A DNA stretch of 64,000 bases, from positions 4,182,198 to 4,246,197 of the forward strand of contig NZ_CM001441.1 of NCBI RefSeq assembly GCF_000244895.1, written 5' to 3'. A model generated the notes under the pieces. The model searched no databases and was not told the origin of the DNA. It saw only the letters and a list, made by a program, of their open reading frames with translations. Origin of the DNA: Desulfosporosinus youngiae DSM 17734. GTDB taxonomy: Bacteria; Bacillota; Desulfitobacteriia; Desulfitobacteriales; Desulfitobacteriaceae. This document shows, in pieces, positions 18,396 through 26,827 of the stretch. Every line of letters starts with the position of its first letter. Within the stretch, counting starts at the first letter, position 1. The position numbers and the translations under genes are program-made.

Positions 18396-19094
18396 TTACT
18401 CGCTATTTCCTTTTAGCTTGATATAATCCCCCCGAAAATAGGTTACACAAAAGCCGATGGGTTTATTGTCATCGTTAAAGATCTTTTGCTCAACCACCAG
18501 TAAGGCTAATTCATCATAAATATTCAGATGCTTCTTGATTTCCTCATCAGGCATTTGAGCAGAGATGGATAATTCTTTCTTTAAAGAAAAAGCAGCTATA
18601 CTGCCCGAAACCATTTCAGGAAAGGTGGCCTGTTCAATCTCTTTTTCTACAATGGGCATTCCTTTGGAATAGAGCAGATATTTAAGATCATAGGCAACCG
18701 GTTTACCCTCTGTATAAAACAATCTGCGAATAACAATCACATTCTTATTAATGGTCGTCTGAAGTTCGCCGGCAAGTTTCTCGTCAGGCATGATGATATT
18801 AACTTCTAACAGCCGGGATTGGTCTACTTTATTAATCGAGTTGTTCATTTCATTATAGTAAATGGTATACTTATTCAATTCAGGTTTCCGTACAAAACTG
18901 CCCTTGCCCGGAATTGAATAAATGTATCCGTCATTGGCCAGAATAGCGAGCCCTTTTCTAACGGTCATCCGGCTGGCGCCATACTCTTTGCTGAGGGCAT
19001 TCTCCGAAGGAACAGCATCACTTGGCTTTAACTGACCGCTATTAATTTTTTGTTTGATATCCTCAACAATCGCCAGATACATGGGATTAATCAT
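18396..19094 (-). CDS. GntR/HutC-family regulator (UTRA domain)
   Basis: 232 residues. A GntR winged helix lies at the N terminus (KINSGQLKPSDAVPSENALSKEYGASRMTVRKGL), and a UTRA ligand-binding domain fills the rest (EEEIKKHLN... VVEQKIFNDDNKPIGFCVTYFRGDYI). It lies inside the methyltransferase operon and overlaps the start of the corrinoid protein gene upstream. A GTATATAC-centred palindrome behind the operon promoter fits its family's operators, so autoregulation by a methyl-donor-related ligand is likely. Confidence 0.88.
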   Translation of the reverse strand: MINPMYLAIVEDIKQKINSGQLKPSDAVPSENALSKEYGASRMTVRKGLAILANDGYIYSIPGKGSFVRKPELNKYTIYYNEMNNSINKVDQSRLLEVNIIMPDEKLAGELQTTINKNVIVIRRLFYTEGKPVAYDLKYLLYSKGMPIVEKEIEQATFPEMVSGSIAAFSLKKELSISAQMPDEEIKKHLNIYDELALLVVEQKIFNDDNKPIGFCVTYFRGDYIKLKGNSE

Positions 19095-19764
19095 TATCTG
19101 ATTCTCCCATCTCCCCGGAAGCTTTCATCCAACGAAGGCAAATTTCGACTCCTTTTGACGCTTCAGCGGCAAAAGCGTCGGCGCCGATATAACGACAGCC
19201 ATTAGCATTGAGATAATTTGCTCCGGCAATAATTTTAACTTGGTCCCTTAATCCGGCTTTAGTAAACTCTTGAACCACCTGTTTCATTTGATCGATGGTA
19301 TTCGATAAAACTCCGCTCAACCCGATAATATCAGGTTTAAATTCCCTGGCTTTTTTCACAAATGTTTCTCCGGGCACGTCCACGCCAAGATCCATAACTT
19401 CAAAACCATTGGTCTCTAACAGAGCCCTGAAAATTTCCTTACCAATATCATGAATATCATCTTTGACAGTACCGATTAAGACTTTGCCGCTTTTCATATT
19501 GTGGCTGCTGGTATAAGAGATCATTCTGCTGAGTCCCAAGACTTCTCTAAAGATGATACCCGCCATGATTAAGTCAGCTATATAGTAATCTTTGCCTTCA
19601 TAACGCTTTCCTACCCGGTCCATACCCTCGATGATCATATTAATGACATCTAAAGGATTTATGCCTTGATCTAAAGCCTGATTAGTCAGTTCTATTACCT
19701 TTGTTTCTTCAAGTTGTTCCACACTGTCGATTAAACGTTCCTTATCTTCAAAAAAGCCCTTCAT
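19087..19764 (-). CDS. Corrinoid protein (methyltransferase cognate)
   Basis: About 225 residues. An N-terminal helical cap domain (B12-binding-2) precedes a Rossmann-like cobalamin domain with the base-off signature DIHDIG (in GTVKDDIHDIGKEI) and later GLSGVLSN and IIAGANYLN. It carries the methyl group on cobalamin between the substrate methyltransferase and the folate methyltransferase. ATG 19764 has GGAGG upstream and is preferred to the ATG four codons earlier. It is a second, diverged corrinoid protein beside the one at 22744-23382. Confidence 0.9.
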   Translation of the reverse strand: MKGFFEDKERLIDSVEQLEETKVIELTNQALDQGINPLDVINMIIEGMDRVGKRYEGKDYYIADLIMAGIIFREVLGLSRMISYTSSHNMKSGKVLIGTVKDDIHDIGKEIFRALLETNGFEVMDLGVDVPGETFVKKAREFKPDIIGLSGVLSNTIDQMKQVVQEFTKAGLRDQVKIIAGANYLNANGCRYIGADAFAAEASKGVEICLRWMKASGEMGESDND

Positions 19765-19850
19765 TACGCCCTCCATAAAACAGATTTACACAAAGGGGTA
19801 TTGGTATTTACAAAAATATCTTATTGCCCTCAAAAATGTTTGTCAACCTG

Positions 19851-20540
19851 TTATGGAAGGTCCTGGGTGATAATACCAAAATCCTGATTGCTTACCGTCT
19901 CTCCTTTTCGGATTAAACAGAAATCCTGGTCAGAGCTTCCTGCAAGAAGTTTCTTCAGCAGCCAAATATCGCCTTGGGCAAGGATCAGTTTCAAGTTGAG
20001 GCTTTCCGCTAGTGTTTTCGTTTCAGCCAAGCAGTCATCGAGACTATAGGCCTTCGTATCGATGAGCATCAGGTACTTATAGTGTTTGAACATCAGCTCA
20101 AAAACTCTTTTAGCCTGTTGCTCTCCATAACGCTTTACGGCATGCTCAATTTCTTTAGTCAAACTGTTAGTGCCTTCCAGCCAACCCTTGGTGAGATAAA
20201 AGGTGGCCTTTTGTTTCTTATATATCTGACCGGATTTACTCAGTACCATTGCTATACAGTCCTCGATCCTGGGAACGATCAGATCAGCGGTGGAAGCGTT
20301 CAAGCCAACTGTGCCATTGCCGCAGCAACCATAGGCTAAGAGAATTGTGTCAGCGTCTTTAATCTTGTCTATTTCCTCCTGGAGCTTAACCCTTAAACCA
20401 TCGGGGTCATTATGGTATTCAGAATCCACCCAAGTTATTGGGTACTGACAACCCAAATCATGCATGGCCTGATTAATTTCGTGACGAAGTGTTTTGCACG
20501 CAATGAGTGCAGTACGCCGATGTTTCCTATCCCCAGTCAT
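19851..20540 (-). CDS. DUF1638 protein of a corrinoid cluster
   Basis: 229 residues. It carries DUF1638 features (TALIACKTLRHEI, then TILLAYGCCGNGTVGL with adjacent cysteines, LIVPRIEDCIAM, KATFYLTKGWLEG). Members of this family are commonly found in methylotrophic corrinoid clusters. Their biochemical role is not established, though conserved Cys and Tyr residues suggest metal or cofactor binding. Here it lies between the MtrH-like methyltransferase and a corrinoid protein. Confidence 0.8.
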   Translation of the reverse strand: MTGDRKHRRTALIACKTLRHEINQAMHDLGCQYPITWVDSEYHNDPDGLRVKLQEEIDKIKDADTILLAYGCCGNGTVGLNASTADLIVPRIEDCIAMVLSKSGQIYKKQKATFYLTKGWLEGTNSLTKEIEHAVKRYGEQQAKRVFELMFKHYKYLMLIDTKAYSLDDCLAETKTLAESLNLKLILAQGDIWLLKKLLAGSSDQDFCLIRKGETVSNQDFGIITQDLP

Positions 20541-20558
20541 ACCTAGTTACCCCTAACC

Positions 20559-21365
20559 TTATTCCTTAATCGGTCCAATCTTATTCTTTCGGAAAGCATT
20601 CGAGAAGTTTCTGCAAAGGCGGTCCCGGCCCAGCAAAGCTTCCGTTGCCATGAGGGTTGCCATCATGTCCCGGTTAACCGGATCAATAATGGCGGAATCC
20701 ATTCCCGCATAAAGGGCGATGGTCAGAAAACCTTGATTGACAACTTTCCGCAGGGGCATGCCGAAGGAAATATTGCTTAACCCTGAGGTCACTTTAAGGG
20801 TGGGGTACAGTTCCTTAACCCGTTTTAAGGTCTCGGTAAAGTTCAGCAGCGATTTGTTATCGGCGGACAGGGCAAGCACCAGGGGGTCAAGATGAATTCG
20901 GTCAGGAGAGATCCCATGTTTTTCTGCCTTTTCCACAATATTGCGGGTAATCTCCACCCTCGTCTCCACATCCGAAGGAATTCCTCTGTTATCACATGTC
21001 AGGGCGATAACCTGCCACTCTGTCCCCTCAATCAGCGGAAAAATGATCTCACATTTATCCCCTTCTTCTGAAACAGAGTTGATTAACCCGGGGCGTCTGG
21101 CGTACTTCAGGACTTCCTTAATGACATTTGCATTTGGGCTGTCGATGCACAAAGGGGTATCCACCGTATCTTGAACCAGATTCATCAGCCAGATTAGGGT
21201 TTCGACTTCGTATTCCGGTGCGGTACTGGCACAGACATCCAGATAATGGGCTCCCGCCTCTGTTTGTTTAATGGCGAGGTTGCGGATAAACTCTTCATTT
21301 CTCTCAACAATCGCATTTTTTACGCTGGGGATCGTTCCGTTAATCTTTTCTCCTATAATAATCAT
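20559..21365 (-). CDS. Methyl-corrinoid:tetrahydrofolate methyltransferase (MtgA/MtrH-like)
   Basis: 268 residues with a dihydropteroate-synthase-like TIM barrel (MIIIGEKINGTIPSV, GAHYLDVCASTAPEYEVETL, PLCIDSPNANVI, HLDPLVLALS, SGLSNISFGMP). This is the pattern of methyltransferase II proteins such as MtgA, AcsE and MtrH, which move a methyl group from the corrinoid protein to tetrahydrofolate. It completes the three-component system with the UroD-like enzyme and the corrinoid proteins. Confidence 0.9.
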   Translation of the reverse strand: MIIIGEKINGTIPSVKNAIVERNEEFIRNLAIKQTEAGAHYLDVCASTAPEYEVETLIWLMNLVQDTVDTPLCIDSPNANVIKEVLKYARRPGLINSVSEEGDKCEIIFPLIEGTEWQVIALTCDNRGIPSDVETRVEITRNIVEKAEKHGISPDRIHLDPLVLALSADNKSLLNFTETLKRVKELYPTLKVTSGLSNISFGMPLRKVVNQGFLTIALYAGMDSAIIDPVNRDMMATLMATEALLGRDRLCRNFSNAFRKNKIGPIKE

Positions 21366-21439
21366 CGTCGAATCTCCTTCTCGTTTGTAAAAGGGGAGAG
21401 AGCGTCTTGCTCCCTCCCTTTATTTATTGCTGCGTTGCC

Positions 21440-21580
21440 TTAGGCACAGAGAAACATAATGAAGGAAAACATCATATCCTCATAACTCTGCATTTTCGGA
21501 GCCATGACCTGAGCCTCTTGCTCGTCAATTTCGGGATGCTCGGCAAGATATTCTTCCCATGTTTTATAGTAATTTGTGTT
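21440..21580 (-). CDS. Small conserved-looking protein inside the methyltransferase operon
   Basis: 46 residues (MNTNYYKTWEEYLAEHPE..., ending SFIMFLCA). AAGGAGGG lies eight bases before the ATG at 21580, as good as that of any neighbour, so it is very likely translated. It sits alone between the UroD-like methyltransferase and the MtgA-like gene, in operon orientation. It is acidic in the middle with a hydrophobic, Cys-containing end. I do not recognise it. It could be a subunit or chaperone of the methyltransferase complex, which is inference. Confidence 0.65.
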   Translation of the reverse strand, partial: NTNYYKTWEEYLAEHPEIDEQEAQVMAPKMQSYEDMMFSFIMFLCA

Positions 21581-21596
21581 CATCAAGAGTCCCTCC

Positions 21597-22742
21597 TTAA
21601 TAGCTGGCGTTATTAGCAACATAATCCAGGACAGCTTTGGTATTCTCTACATTAACACTATCTAAAGTGATAATAACTTTATCAAAACCAAAGCAATAGT
21701 TGCCGCCTGGCGCCATGATATCAATCAGTTCTTTGGCCTTGTCAACACACTCTTGCTTTGTTCCTGTTTTTAAAAGGGTAAGAGGGTATAAACCACCGAT
21801 AATGTGCTTTTTGCCCAATTTCTCCTTAATAAGCTTAGGATCTCCATACTCAAACTGCATGATGGTTCCTGCAGGAAGTTCTTCCAAATAATCGAGATAA
21901 CGCATCCAGTCCTGTTCGACGAACAGATTAGCTCTCATGCCCTTTTCAGCCAGTCCTTCAACTAATTTTTTAAAGCTTGGCCAGTATAACCTTTCAAAAT
22001 CTTTCGTACGAAGGTAGGGAGCCATGTGCAAGGGAATGAAGGTAGCATTATATTTATTCGGGAAAGGCTGGGTACCCATTTTGATCATCAGAGGGGTTGC
22101 CGCATTGACTGCGGCTTCTACTTTATCGGGAATTCTTCTTACATCTAAGGAAATGTTCTTAAAGCCTCTTAACTGATCCGTCAGGATGTCGAAGGGTGCC
22201 TCGCAGAAGCCGGCAAAAAAGGTGGATGTGCAATAATTATATTTATTGACTAGATTGCCATAAATCCTAAACAGATTATTATTTTCATCAGTATAGGCTT
22301 TGAAGGCTTTAGCCATAACCAGAGATCTTGTTGCAGGATCGGAATTAAGTTCTGAATACAAGTTGGGTAAGACCTTCTCAACGATACAGTTATAAGGTGA
22401 GGCAATAAAATCATCATAATCTTCGACCTTAAGTCCTTCCACCTCCGGATGCTGTAAAAAGCCATTGGAACCCATCACAAAGTTTCTGGACCCTAATACT
22501 TTATAAAACGACGGCATTCTAAAGGCCGAAACCGGCAATAGGTCAGAATAGAAGTCATCACATACTTTTTCAAAACAGGCTTCCAGGTCAGTCGTATCCC
22601 ATTGAACTTCTTTTAAATCCTTGCCGGCATATTGAATGGCAAATTCATGAGCAAATAAACCAACAACCGGTACACGCTTAGGAATCTTTCCATCCATGAT
22701 ATCCGTAACTAATTGTGTTCTTTCTGCCATCATATCAGTCAT
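21597..22742 (-). CDS. UroD-family corrinoid methyltransferase (substrate-specific MT I)
   Basis: 381 residues of the uroporphyrinogen-decarboxylase/MtaA superfamily (KRVPVVGLFAHEFAIQYAGK, GFCEAPFDILTDQLRGFKNI, VEQDWMRYLDYLEELPAGT, KHIIGGLYPLTLLKTGT). The H-x-C zinc motif of methylthiol:CoM-type enzymes is not visible; the position reads LFVEQDW. This fits the subgroup found beside corrinoid proteins in O-demethylation or N-demethylation clusters. It probably demethylates an unknown methoxylated or methylated donor onto the corrinoid protein encoded directly upstream. Confidence 0.82.
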   Translation of the reverse strand: MTDMMAERTQLVTDIMDGKIPKRVPVVGLFAHEFAIQYAGKDLKEVQWDTTDLEACFEKVCDDFYSDLLPVSAFRMPSFYKVLGSRNFVMGSNGFLQHPEVEGLKVEDYDDFIASPYNCIVEKVLPNLYSELNSDPATRSLVMAKAFKAYTDENNNLFRIYGNLVNKYNYCTSTFFAGFCEAPFDILTDQLRGFKNISLDVRRIPDKVEAAVNAATPLMIKMGTQPFPNKYNATFIPLHMAPYLRTKDFERLYWPSFKKLVEGLAEKGMRANLFVEQDWMRYLDYLEELPAGTIMQFEYGDPKLIKEKLGKKHIIGGLYPLTLLKTGTKQECVDKAKELIDIMAPGGNYCFGFDKVIITLDSVNVENTKAVLDYVANNASY

Positions 22743-22743
22743 G

Positions 22744-23382
22744 TTAGCTCACCCACTTCTGACAAATTTTTACTCCCTCGGCGGCATTCGTGGTAAACGT
22801 GTCAGCACCGATCTGTTTACAGGCCTCTTCGGTAACTGGGTTGCCGCCGATGATCACTTTTACCTGATCCCGCATCCCGTCCTCTTCTAAGGCTTTAACA
22901 ATTGCTTTCATTGAATCAATTGCCAGGGTGAGTACTCCGCTTAAACCTAAAATTTCCGGTTTTACCTCTTTAACCTTTTCAGCAAAAGCAGCAGGAGAAA
23001 CATCGATGCCCAGATCATATACTTCAAAACCAGCGGCTTCGACCATGCTGGCAAAAATATTTTTGCCGATATCGTGCATATCGCCCTGAACTGTACCCAC
23101 AACAATTTTGCCGATCTTACTGCTGTTTTCCCCGCCGATAACAGGTTTTAAAATATCAATGGCCCGATTCAGGAGTTCCCCAGCGAAAATAAGGTCGCCT
23201 ACATAGTACTCTTTCTTTTCAAAGAAATCTCCGACTATGCTCATTCCTTGCTGACATGCTCCCACTACCAGATTGGCATCAGCGCTGCTGGGCTTGGAAG
23301 CAACGAACTCTTCCAGCAGATTTACCACCTGACCCTCATCTAAATCGCCAATGGCTTGGGTCAATACATTTAAATCTAGCAT
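22744..23382 (-). CDS. Corrinoid protein, first gene of the methyltransferase operon
   Basis: 212 residues: helical cap (residues 1-85), then a cobalamin-binding domain with DMHDIG (in GTVQGDMHDIGKNI), GLSGVLTLAIDSM and IIGGNPVTEEACKQIGAD. Its stop and the start of the UroD-like gene are one base apart, so the two are probably translated together and act as a pair. It is clearly related to, but diverged from, the corrinoid protein at 19087-19764. Confidence 0.92.
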   Translation of the reverse strand: MLDLNVLTQAIGDLDEGQVVNLLEEFVASKPSSADANLVVGACQQGMSIVGDFFEKKEYYVGDLIFAGELLNRAIDILKPVIGGENSSKIGKIVVGTVQGDMHDIGKNIFASMVEAAGFEVYDLGIDVSPAAFAEKVKEVKPEILGLSGVLTLAIDSMKAIVKALEEDGMRDQVKVIIGGNPVTEEACKQIGADTFTTNAAEGVKICQKWVS

Positions 23383-23418
23383 ACCCTTTCACTCCCCTAA
23401 CTATTAATTTACTTACAT

Positions 23419-23438
23419 ATACCTGTATATACAAGTAT
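23419..23438. promoter_or_regulatory. GntR-type operator in the leader of the corrinoid operon
   Basis: ATACCTGTATATACAAGTAT is a 20-base palindrome with one mismatched pair, centred on GTATATAC as in TreR/GntR-UTRA operators. It lies downstream of the -10 box and upstream of the first corrinoid gene, so a bound repressor would block elongation or clearance. The GntR gene of this operon is the natural candidate ligand. Confidence 0.65.
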
Positions 23439-23459
23439 AAACAGGATCTTCATGGCTTT

Positions 23460-23487
23460 AGTTTACCATTTTACATATAAAAGTCAA
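23460..23487 (-). promoter_or_regulatory. Sigma-A-like promoter of the corrinoid operon
   Basis: TTGACT (-35) and TAAACT (-10) are separated by 16 bases on the minus strand, about 80 bases before the ATG at 23382. The GntR-type operator lies just downstream. Confidence 0.55.
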
Positions 23488-23642
23488 TAGGCAATATTCT
23501 AAAAATTTATAATATCGAAATCTTCCGCTGAGGGAAATTATTGGAGCCGCTACGGGCCTCCATACGTGGAACAAGCTCTCTTGCACCCATGTTCAGAGGA
23601 AGTTTCTTAACCTGTATCCTATTCCAGCGTTTTGATCAGCAA
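23488..23642. other. Intergenic stretch, nothing recognised
   Basis: Between the corrinoid promoter and the P-type ATPase terminator no ORF, repeat or convincing RNA structure was recognised. The 23690-23770 piece between that terminator and the ATPase stop contains CCCCACCCCGGCC-like GC-rich sequence without an assignable role. Confidence 0.3.
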
Positions 23643-23668
23643 TAAAAAAAGAGCCGATTCTTTCGGCT
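23643..23668 (-). terminator. Intrinsic terminator after the P-type ATPase
   Basis: GAGCCGA / TCGGCTC stem with a short loop, and seven T following on the minus strand, about 105 bases after the ATPase stop. Confidence 0.75.
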
Positions 23669-23772
23669 CCGGATATCTTTTTCTTGGGTTTCCCCACCCC
23701 GGCCTGAGGAGGTACCAATTCGGATCAAGTCCTTTAAATACTACGTCATTTCTTATTTGATATGATCCCAGA

Positions 23773-25668
23773 CTATGCCTGTGTCCAAAGCTGCCCTCCG
23801 TTTATACCCCGGAATTTAAAGGTCAGCATTCTCGCTGAATTTAAGACCACTAAAAAAGATGCCCCATTATGAACCACAGCCGCAGCTATGGGTGAAAGGA
23901 GACCGGATGTGGCGAGGGTGATTCCCGCAATATTGACACACACCGCAAAGAACCAGATATTCTGCTTAATAATCTGCAAAGCCTTACGGCTCAAACCAAG
24001 GGTAAAGGGAACCATTCTTAAGTCATCGGCCATTAAAGCCATATCTGCGGATTCAATGGCTACATCCGTTCCTGCCGCTCCCATGGCGATCCCCACATCT
24101 GCGAGAGCCAGAGCCGGGGCATCATTAATTCCGTCGCCGACCATCGCCACAATTTCCCCCTCTTTTTGGAGAGACCGGATAAACTCCAGCTTTTCCTCCG
24201 GCAAAAGATTGGCCTTAAATTCCTTTATACCAACTTGCCGGCTGATGGAACGCGCAACCTTTTCATTGTCGCCTGTCAGGATAATAATCCTCTTCACACC
24301 GGATTCTTTGATCTCTTCCACTGCCTTTACCGCCTGTTCTCTAAGGGTATCGGCGATGGAAATTCCCCCTATAACTTCTCCATTGACTAGAACCAAAAGG
24401 GCAGTTCGTCCTTTTTCCTCCTGAGAGTCCAAAAACCCCCGGGCGGCATCACTGTCGGTTAATTTCTCCAGAATACGCCGATTGCCTACCTCAATCCTTG
24501 CCCCTTTATGCAGGCATTGGACCCCGCAGCCAAAAACAGACTTGAATTCCTGGGGATCTTCCTGAAGGGACAATTTCCTTCCCTCAGCTTCCCGCATAAC
24601 TGCCTGGGCCAGAGGGTGTTCGGAATGCTTTTCCGCAAGGACTGCTGCCGAGAGAACTTCATCAGGAGTATAAGAGGCGAAAGGCTGGATTTCCACAACC
24701 TGAGGCCGGCCCGTGGTTAAGGTGCCGGTTTTATCCAAACAAATGGCGGTCACTTGGCCTGCCGTTTCAAGAGTAATCCCTCCTTTAATCAGGACCCCGC
24801 GCTTGGCCCCATTTCCGATACTTGCCACAACAGCCGTCGGCGTTGCTAAGACAAGGGCGCAGGGGCAGGCGATAACCAGAACCGCCATCACCCGCATTAA
24901 ATCCTGCTCGGCGATCCAGACCAAGGCGCAGATTGCTAAAATGATGGGGGTAAAATACCTGGCAAATCGGTCTGCCGTTCTTTGGGTGCTGCCTTTACTT
25001 TCCTGAGCTTCATAAACCACTTTAATAATTTTTCCCAAAGTGGTCTGACTGCCCGTTTTTTCAGTTTGCACTTCAATGGCCCCGCTTAGATTAATCGTTC
25101 CTGCAAAAACCTTTGCTCCGCTGCTCTTTTCCACAGGAAGAGATTCTCCGGTTATGGAAGCCTCATTGATAACCGCCTCTCCCGCAGCTATGGTCCCGTC
25201 AACAGGAACCCGTTCACCGGGTTTAACCAGCACCTTTTCTCCTAAACTCACCTCTTCAACCGAAACAGAGATATACTCCCCATCCCGCTTGACCCAGGCC
25301 GTATCCGGCGACAATTGCACCAGCTCTCGTACCGCGCTGCGTGTCCGTTCCAAAGTAATATCTTCTAAGAACTCTCCGCCGACCATCATGAAGGCGACAA
25401 TGGCTCCGGCCAAGTATTCGCCAACAAAGGTCGTCCCGATGAGAGCAAATACGATCAGCAAACCCGCCGTAATTTTTCTCGTTTCAATCATCGCCACCAA
25501 GGTTGACCAAGCGATAAAACCCCCGCCTAAAATCAGCGGGATAACGGCTAGATCAAAGCCCACCCATGCCTCCTGACCCGGAAGGGCAGCACAGATAATC
25601 AAAAGCAATAAGGTCCCGGGAAACAGAAATTTTCGAAGGTTAGTAAAGCTGGGATTCTTCACACTCAA
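23773..25668 (-). CDS. P1B-type heavy-metal-translocating ATPase
   Basis: 631 residues without an N-terminal HMA metal-binding domain. It shows the actuator GES motif (ASITGESLPV), membrane motif CPCALVLATP, phosphorylation site DKTGTLT, HP motif (SEHPLAQAV) and hinge GDGINDAPAL. The last membrane pair reads VVHNGASFLVVLNSARML. It should pump a soft divalent or monovalent metal out of the cytoplasm; the exact ion is not clear from the sequence. The preceding gene encodes a His-rich peptide and the promoter region has a CsoR-like palindrome, pointing to metal-induced expression. Confidence 0.9.
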   Translation of the reverse strand: MSVKNPSFTNLRKFLFPGTLLLLIICAALPGQEAWVGFDLAVIPLILGGGFIAWSTLVAMIETRKITAGLLIVFALIGTTFVGEYLAGAIVAFMMVGGEFLEDITLERTRSAVRELVQLSPDTAWVKRDGEYISVSVEEVSLGEKVLVKPGERVPVDGTIAAGEAVINEASITGESLPVEKSSGAKVFAGTINLSGAIEVQTEKTGSQTTLGKIIKVVYEAQESKGSTQRTADRFARYFTPIILAICALVWIAEQDLMRVMAVLVIACPCALVLATPTAVVASIGNGAKRGVLIKGGITLETAGQVTAICLDKTGTLTTGRPQVVEIQPFASYTPDEVLSAAVLAEKHSEHPLAQAVMREAEGRKLSLQEDPQEFKSVFGCGVQCLHKGARIEVGNRRILEKLTDSDAARGFLDSQEEKGRTALLVLVNGEVIGGISIADTLREQAVKAVEEIKESGVKRIIILTGDNEKVARSISRQVGIKEFKANLLPEEKLEFIRSLQKEGEIVAMVGDGINDAPALALADVGIAMGAAGTDVAIESADMALMADDLRMVPFTLGLSRKALQIIKQNIWFFAVCVNIAGITLATSGLLSPIAAAVVHNGASFLVVLNSARMLTFKFRGINGGQLWTQA

Positions 25669-25677
25669 TCCCCTTTC

Positions 25678-25857
25678 TTAGAATTGGGTTTTCCATATCA
25701 GCAAACCGGCTATGGCCAGAACAACAATAATTCCGGACACAATTTTTATGAGGACGGAATGCTTGGCAGAGGAGGCATGACTGTGGCTGTGGCTGTGATT
25801 CTGATTGCCTTGATCCTTCTCAATATCTTCTAAAATTCCATGATGTCCTTCATGCAT
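25678..25857 (-). CDS. Small His-rich membrane peptide upstream of the P1B ATPase
   Basis: 59 residues. The N-terminal half is histidine-rich (MHEGHHGILEDIE, then NHSHSHSHASS) and the C-terminal half is one transmembrane segment (VLIKIVSGIIVVLAIAGLLIW). AAGGAGGG precedes ATG 25857. It is ten bases from the ATPase gene and must be cotranscribed with it. It may replace the missing metal-binding domain of the ATPase as a separate metal-presenting subunit, which is inference. Confidence 0.7.
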   Translation of the reverse strand: MHEGHHGILEDIEKDQGNQNHSHSHSHASSAKHSVLIKIVSGIIVVLAIAGLLIWKTQF

Positions 25858-25876
25858 CGTTAAACCCTCCTTAATT

Positions 25877-25907
25877 CTCAAATATCCCCCCCAGGGGGTT
25901 ATTTGAG
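25877..25907. promoter_or_regulatory. CsoR/RcnR-like operator palindrome
   Basis: CTCAAATATCCCCC and GGGGGTTATTTGAG form 14-base arms with one mismatch around CCA. The TA-CCCCC-N-GGGGG-TA core is what CsoR-family metal or formaldehyde sensors recognise. It lies immediately before the His-rich peptide gene. No CsoR-family gene is in the window. Confidence 0.55.
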
Positions 25908-25979
25908 GCAAAAATAAAACAAAACTTGCGTTTCGATTTCCTTGTTAACCCCGCATCACCCAATTAAAATGTCTCACTT

Positions 25980-26822
25980 CTATGGTACTAGCTTGGGAAT
26001 GGTTTGCAACAGATCATCTTTAGTTTTAGGCAGGGGAGCAGAGGAAGCCAGCCAGCCCTTTACCACTAATTCACTGTGCATTTCGATGAGCCAAGGCAGC
26101 GCTAAATCAGCTCGTTTTACAATCTCCGGACGTATAAACAGCTCGCCGGGTTCTCCATCCGCAATGACCTCTCCTTTATACATTATGGCAATCCGGTCTG
26201 CCCAGGAATAAGCCAGATCCACATCATGAGTTGACAGGATAATCGTTATCCCCTTCTTACTCAGCTTTTCAAGAAGCTGCATAAACTCTTGAGAATGACG
26301 AGGGTCCATCCCTGCTGTGGGTTCATCAAAAATAATTATTTCCGGTTCCATTGCCAGAACGCCGGCGATAGAAACTCGTTTCTTCTGTCCATAACTTAAT
26401 AAGTGAGTCGGTTTATCCTCCAAATCCATTGTCTCTGTTGCTGCCAAGGATTGGTTCACTCTGGAAACCACTGTTTCTTCTAACAGCCCCAGATTAATAG
26501 GCCCAAAGGATACATCCTGATAAACACTGGCGGAGAAGAGCTGACTGTCCGGATCTTGAAAGACAATTCCGACTTTCTTCCGCAATTCTATTAAATCTTT
26601 GTTTTTGTAAGAAATCTTTTGCCCGCGATACCTGACGGAACCTGAGCAGGGCTGGTAGATTCCGTTAAAATGCATAAATAACGTTGATTTGCCGGCACCG
26701 TTTGATCCCAAAATAGCTACTTTTTCTCCTCGTTTAACACGCAGATTTATTTTGCGCAAGGCATTAGTCCCATCAGGATAATGATATTCCAAGTCAAGGG
26801 CTTCTAGTATAATTTCCTGCAA
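25980..26822 (-). CDS. cbiO: Energy-coupling-factor ATPase, cobalt type (CbiO-like)
   Basis: About 280 residues: ABC ATPase with Walker A GSNGAGKSTL, Q-loop GIVFQDPDSQLFS, signature LSYGQKKRVSIAG and Walker B IIIFDEPTAGMD. QDPDSQLF is typical of ECF/CbiO ATPases. A GGAGG eight bases before TTG 26822 marks the probable start. It follows cbiQ directly. No S-component (cbiM/cbiN) is encoded here; the upstream leader was disrupted by IS66. Confidence 0.87.
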   Translation of the reverse strand: MQEIILEALDLEYHYPDGTNALRKINLRVKRGEKVAILGSNGAGKSTLFMHFNGIYQPCSGSVRYRGQKISYKNKDLIELRKKVGIVFQDPDSQLFSASVYQDVSFGPINLGLLEETVVSRVNQSLAATETMDLEDKPTHLLSYGQKKRVSIAGVLAMEPEIIIFDEPTAGMDPRHSQEFMQLLEKLSKKGITIILSTHDVDLAYSWADRIAIMYKGEVIADGEPGELFIRPEIVKRADLALPWLIEMHSELVVKGWLASSAPLPKTKDDLLQTIPKLVP

Positions 26823-26827
26823 ATTGA

